From the NCBI GenBank assembly GCA_002395805.1, contig DGVB01000024.1, forward strand, positions 1 to 15,437: DNA of 15,437 nt, read 5' to 3'. The stretch's first letter is position 1. Every line of letters begins with the position of its first letter. A program made the position numbers and the translations under genes. The notes beneath the pieces were generated by a model. The model saw nothing but the letters and a program-made list of their open reading frames with translations. It did no database searches and was not told where the DNA came from. The DNA is from Bacteroidales bacterium UBA4295. GTDB taxonomy: Bacteria > Bacteroidota > Bacteroidia > Bacteroidales > Paludibacteraceae. Below, piece after piece: positions 13,788 to 15,437 of this stretch.

Positions 13788-14510
13788 ATGAAGAAGCATT
13801 TTGTTTATTTCACGACCCTACTGCTGGCATTAGGATTTGTTTCGTGCAGCCCGAACGGTCCGGAATGGGAAGAGCAATACCGGGAGGCGAGCTGTACAGT
13901 TGTTCAGTTTGTGCCAGAAGCAGCCGAATACCGCCAGAATGTGATGCTGGTGCCGGACAGTAAAGGCGAATACCGAATGCGCAACCAGGCAGCAGGAGGA
14001 ACATGCCGCGAATTTTTTATGGGTAATTCGCCGTTTACCAAGATAGATACGACAGGATACTGGTATCTGTCAGATTGGAAGTGGAATGCTCTTCTGAGTT
14101 ATGGACATGTCGTGATTCCGCTTCGCTGGGCGGATGTACGAAACCCGGACGCAAGTTATGTTCGTTCTGATTTCGACATAGCTGCCAGCGGTATTATCAA
14201 GAAATACAGCACTATCAAACGTAGCGAGATAGACCGCTATCTAGGTATCACTCCCGCTCCTGCAGCGGATTATGCCGGCCCGTGGGGACGTACGAGCGGC
14301 GGCATTTCGACCGACTATCTGGCACCTGTCTATCTCAACCGGTATTATTCCACGCAAGACATTCCGGATGTAATAGACCGGAAGGGAGAATGGAAATACA
14401 CGAAAGAAGATTTTTTGAAGGAGCGCAAACGTCAGGATAGCCTTCAATCCGTCTATCTTGAAAGGCTGGAGCACCTGATCTATCTGGGCGCCGCAGATAT
14501 TCTCTTCTAA
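13788..14510 (+). CDS. Lipoprotein of unknown function paired with the M6 peptidase
   Basis: This 240-residue protein has a lipoprotein signal peptide (MKKHFVYFTTLLLALGFVSC), lipobox FVSC, lipidated Cys20. The mature part has aromatic-rich stretches (DTTGYWYLSDWKWNALLSYG near residues 88-107), a Gly/Tyr-rich section (DYAGPWGRTSGGISTDYLAP) and a charged, probably helical C-terminus (KEDFLKERKRQDSLQSVYLERLEHL). I recognise no family. It follows the M6 peptidase by 22 bases with no promoter or terminator between, so it is very likely co-transcribed. A surface partner of the peptidase (anchor, inhibitor, substrate binder) is possible but not shown by sequence. The ATG is immediately followed by a typical signal peptide, which supports the start. 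Confidence 0.8.
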   Translation: MKKHFVYFTTLLLALGFVSCSPNGPEWEEQYREASCTVVQFVPEAAEYRQNVMLVPDSKGEYRMRNQAAGGTCREFFMGNSPFTKIDTTGYWYLSDWKWNALLSYGHVVIPLRWADVRNPDASYVRSDFDIAASGIIKKYSTIKRSEIDRYLGITPAPAADYAGPWGRTSGGISTDYLAPVYLNRYYSTQDIPDVIDRKGEWKYTKEDFLKERKRQDSLQSVYLERLEHLIYLGAADILF

Positions 14511-14580
14511 TCCATCCAGATACCAATTTGGGGCATTCTCCACCATTCCCCCATTTTACACCACATTTTTATTAAATTGT

Positions 14581-14620
14581 TAATAACTCGCGTAAGTCAT
14601 TGATTTTACGCGAGTTATTA
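14581..14620. terminator. 15-base perfect inverted repeat, probable terminator between the lipoprotein gene and mraZ
   Basis: TAATAACTCGCGTAA (14581-14595), ten-base loop, then TTACGCGAGTTATTA (14606-14620) form a perfect stem of 15 pairs. It is not followed by a clean T-run, only TATATACC, so termination could be incomplete; the symmetry would also suit a DNA-binding site. It lies 70 bases after the lipoprotein stop and 87 bases before the mraZ -7 box. Confidence 0.65.
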
Positions 14621-14671
14621 TATATACCAGAATGTAAAAAACGTGTTAATAAAACAATTGAAAAATTTTTT

Positions 14672-14690
14672 TGTGGGGAAATGTGGGGAA
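14672..14690 (+). promoter_or_regulatory. Probable MraZ operator: two TGTGGGGAA direct repeats
   Basis: TGTGGGGAA occurs at 14672-14680 and again at 14682-14690, a 10-base period (one helical turn). MraZ proteins are known to bind TGGG-containing direct repeats with about this spacing upstream of their own gene. The second repeat covers the place (14683-14686) where the -33 box would sit, so binding should block polymerase. Confidence 0.7.
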
Positions 14691-14714
14691 TATCAAATAT
14701 TTTTACTATCTTTG
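14683..14714 (+). promoter_or_regulatory. mraZ promoter
   Basis: TATCTTTG (14707-14714) matches the TAnnTTTG -7 box, 26 bases before the mraZ ATG. The -33 position at 20-base spacing reads GTGG, not TTTG, and lies within the direct-repeat operator. Confidence 0.65.
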
Positions 14715-14740
14715 CAGCGAATTTCAATTAGAAGTGGTGC

Positions 14741-15202
14741 ATGAGTACTTTTATCGGAAATATTGAAGGTCGTTTGGACGAGAAGGGACGTATATTCGTT
14801 CCGGCTGTATATCGCAGAATCTTGTCCGAAGAGGAGTCAAAACGGATTGTGATGCGTCGTGACACGGACAACGAATGTCTGATGTTCTACCCCGAGTCTG
14901 TATGGAACGAGAAGGTGGAGCAGTTACGCCAGACGCTGGATGAATGGGATCCGGAGGATCAGTTGATCCTCATGCAGTTCATGGCCGATGCGGAATATCT
15001 GGAGATGGACGGTCAGGGCCGTATATTGCTTCAGAAGAAGAACTTGGAGACCATCGGTGCACAGCAGGACGTGCTGTTTGTAGGCATGCTGAACCGCTTT
15101 GCGCTTTGGGCACCGGAGAAATTCGCAGAGAAACGGTTGAGCCAGAGCGAGTTGGCGGCACGGTTACGGGCAAAAATGAAGAAAAACGGAGATCGCGACT
15201 GA
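14741..15202 (+). CDS. mraZ: MraZ, transcriptional regulator of the dcw cluster
   Basis: This 153-residue protein contains two SpoVT/AbrB-like MraZ domains, each with the conserved DxxxR motif: DEKGR at residues 13-17 (LDEKGRIFVPAVYR) and DGQGR at 90-94 (MDGQGRILLQ). MraZ forms a ring-shaped oligomer that binds direct repeats upstream of its own gene and represses the division and cell-wall cluster. Length is typical. The gene begins the dcw cluster, with rsmH next, 93 bases downstream. The start MSTFIGNIEG matches the normal N-terminus, and the promoter and putative MraZ boxes lie just upstream, which points to autoregulation. Confidence 0.96.
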   Translation: MSTFIGNIEGRLDEKGRIFVPAVYRRILSEEESKRIVMRRDTDNECLMFYPESVWNEKVEQLRQTLDEWDPEDQLILMQFMADAEYLEMDGQGRILLQKKNLETIGAQQDVLFVGMLNRFALWAPEKFAEKRLSQSELAARLRAKMKKNGDRD

Positions 15203-15235
15203 AGCAACAGAGTAGTAACGTCATACGAATAACGT

Positions 15236-15268
15236 GCTAATCACGCGCTAATCACCCGCTAATCACGC
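15236..15268 (+). repeat. Three tandem 11-base repeats between mraZ and rsmH
   Basis: GCTAATCAC occurs at 15236-15244, 15247-15255 and 15258-15266, each followed by a GC or CC pair, giving an 11-base period. The array is followed by GCTTTTTGAT. It occupies about a third of the otherwise AT-rich spacer in front of rsmH. A slippage-generated minisatellite or a protein-binding array are both possible. Confidence 0.85.
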
Positions 15269-15295
15269 GCTTTTTGATAATAAATAGATAATAAA

Positions 15296-15437
15296 ATGGA
15301 GGAGATTTACCACATACCGGCAATGTTAAAAGAGACGATAGCGGGTTTGGCAATCAAGCCCGGTGGCGTGTATGTGGATGTCACTTTCGGGGGCGGAGGA
15401 CATAGCCGCGCTATTTTGGAGAAGATAGCCTACCCCC
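15296..15437 (+). CDS. rsmH: 16S rRNA (cytosine-1402 N4) methyltransferase RsmH, N-terminal part (cut by window edge)
   Basis: ATG at 15296 opens a frame running to the window end, 47 codons. The N-terminus reads [18 protein letters not shown], matching the HxPV(L)L-E---L start of RsmH/MraW, followed by the SAM-binding motif [16 protein letters not shown] (residues ~29-43). RsmH methylates C1402 of 16S rRNA in the P site. The gene follows mraZ as in most dcw clusters. The spacer contains the 11-base repeats and no clear Shine-Dalgarno sequence. Confidence 0.93.
   Translation, partial: MEEIYHIPAMLKETIAGLAIKPGGVYVDVTFGGGGHSRAILEKIAYP

Noticed and set aside
15236..15268. CRISPR-like repeat array
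   Set aside because: The units are only nine to eleven bases and have no unique spacers, and no cas genes are nearby. It is a simple tandem repeat.

Overview
The window looks like a chromosome segment from a member of the Bacteroidota, most likely order Bacteroidales; I do not assign a genus. The signs are paired SusC/SusD outer-membrane genes, lipoproteins with short LxxC-type lipoboxes, a secreted peptidase with a type IX secretion-like C-terminal tail, a DUF59/SufT-lpxH-mazG gene group, and promoters of the Bacteroidota form (TTTG at -33, 20 bases, then TAnnTTTG at -7). Shine-Dalgarno sequences are mostly absent; the one clear exception is in front of susD. No IS element, integrase, CRISPR array or rRNA is visible, and no gene-free stretch exceeds 300 bases.

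Layout. (1) Positions 1-442, minus strand: the 5' end of a SusC-like TonB-dependent receptor that runs off the left edge and lacks the usual N-terminal regulatory domain. (2) Positions 443-692: a divergent control region with a promoter facing each way. (3) Positions 693-2641, plus strand: a compact housekeeping operon of a SufT/MIP18-type Fe-S protein, lpxH (overlapping it by ATGA) and mazG. (4) Positions 2638-3221, minus strand: tRNA-Leu(UAG), followed four bases later by a small lipoprotein gene that converges on mazG and shares a TTAA with its stop codon. (5) Positions 3268-4527: an M16 zinc peptidase, divergent from the tRNA. (6) Positions 4652-10889: a SusC-SusD-lipoprotein operon with its own promoter, a roughly 120-base leader containing a strong stem-loop, and a strong intrinsic terminator. 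(7) Positions 10898-14510: a separate unit with a large secreted M6 metallopeptidase and a lipoprotein. (8) Positions 14581-15437: the start of the division and cell-wall (dcw) cluster, mraZ followed by rsmH, which is cut by the right edge.

How the genes may work together. Units 6 and 7 contain no recognisable glycoside hydrolase, lyase or sulfatase. They join an outer-membrane SusCD importer and a surface lipoprotein to a secreted protease and another lipoprotein. My inference is a protein- or peptide-scavenging locus, in the manner of the RagAB peptide importer of Porphyromonas gingivalis, and not a glycan utilisation locus. The separate promoters and the terminator between the two units mean that they need not be co-expressed.

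The most notable regulatory details are a pair of TGTGGGGAA direct repeats lying over the -33 position of the mraZ promoter, and the tRNA-lipoprotein arrangement, which should yield an almost leaderless mRNA after tRNA processing.
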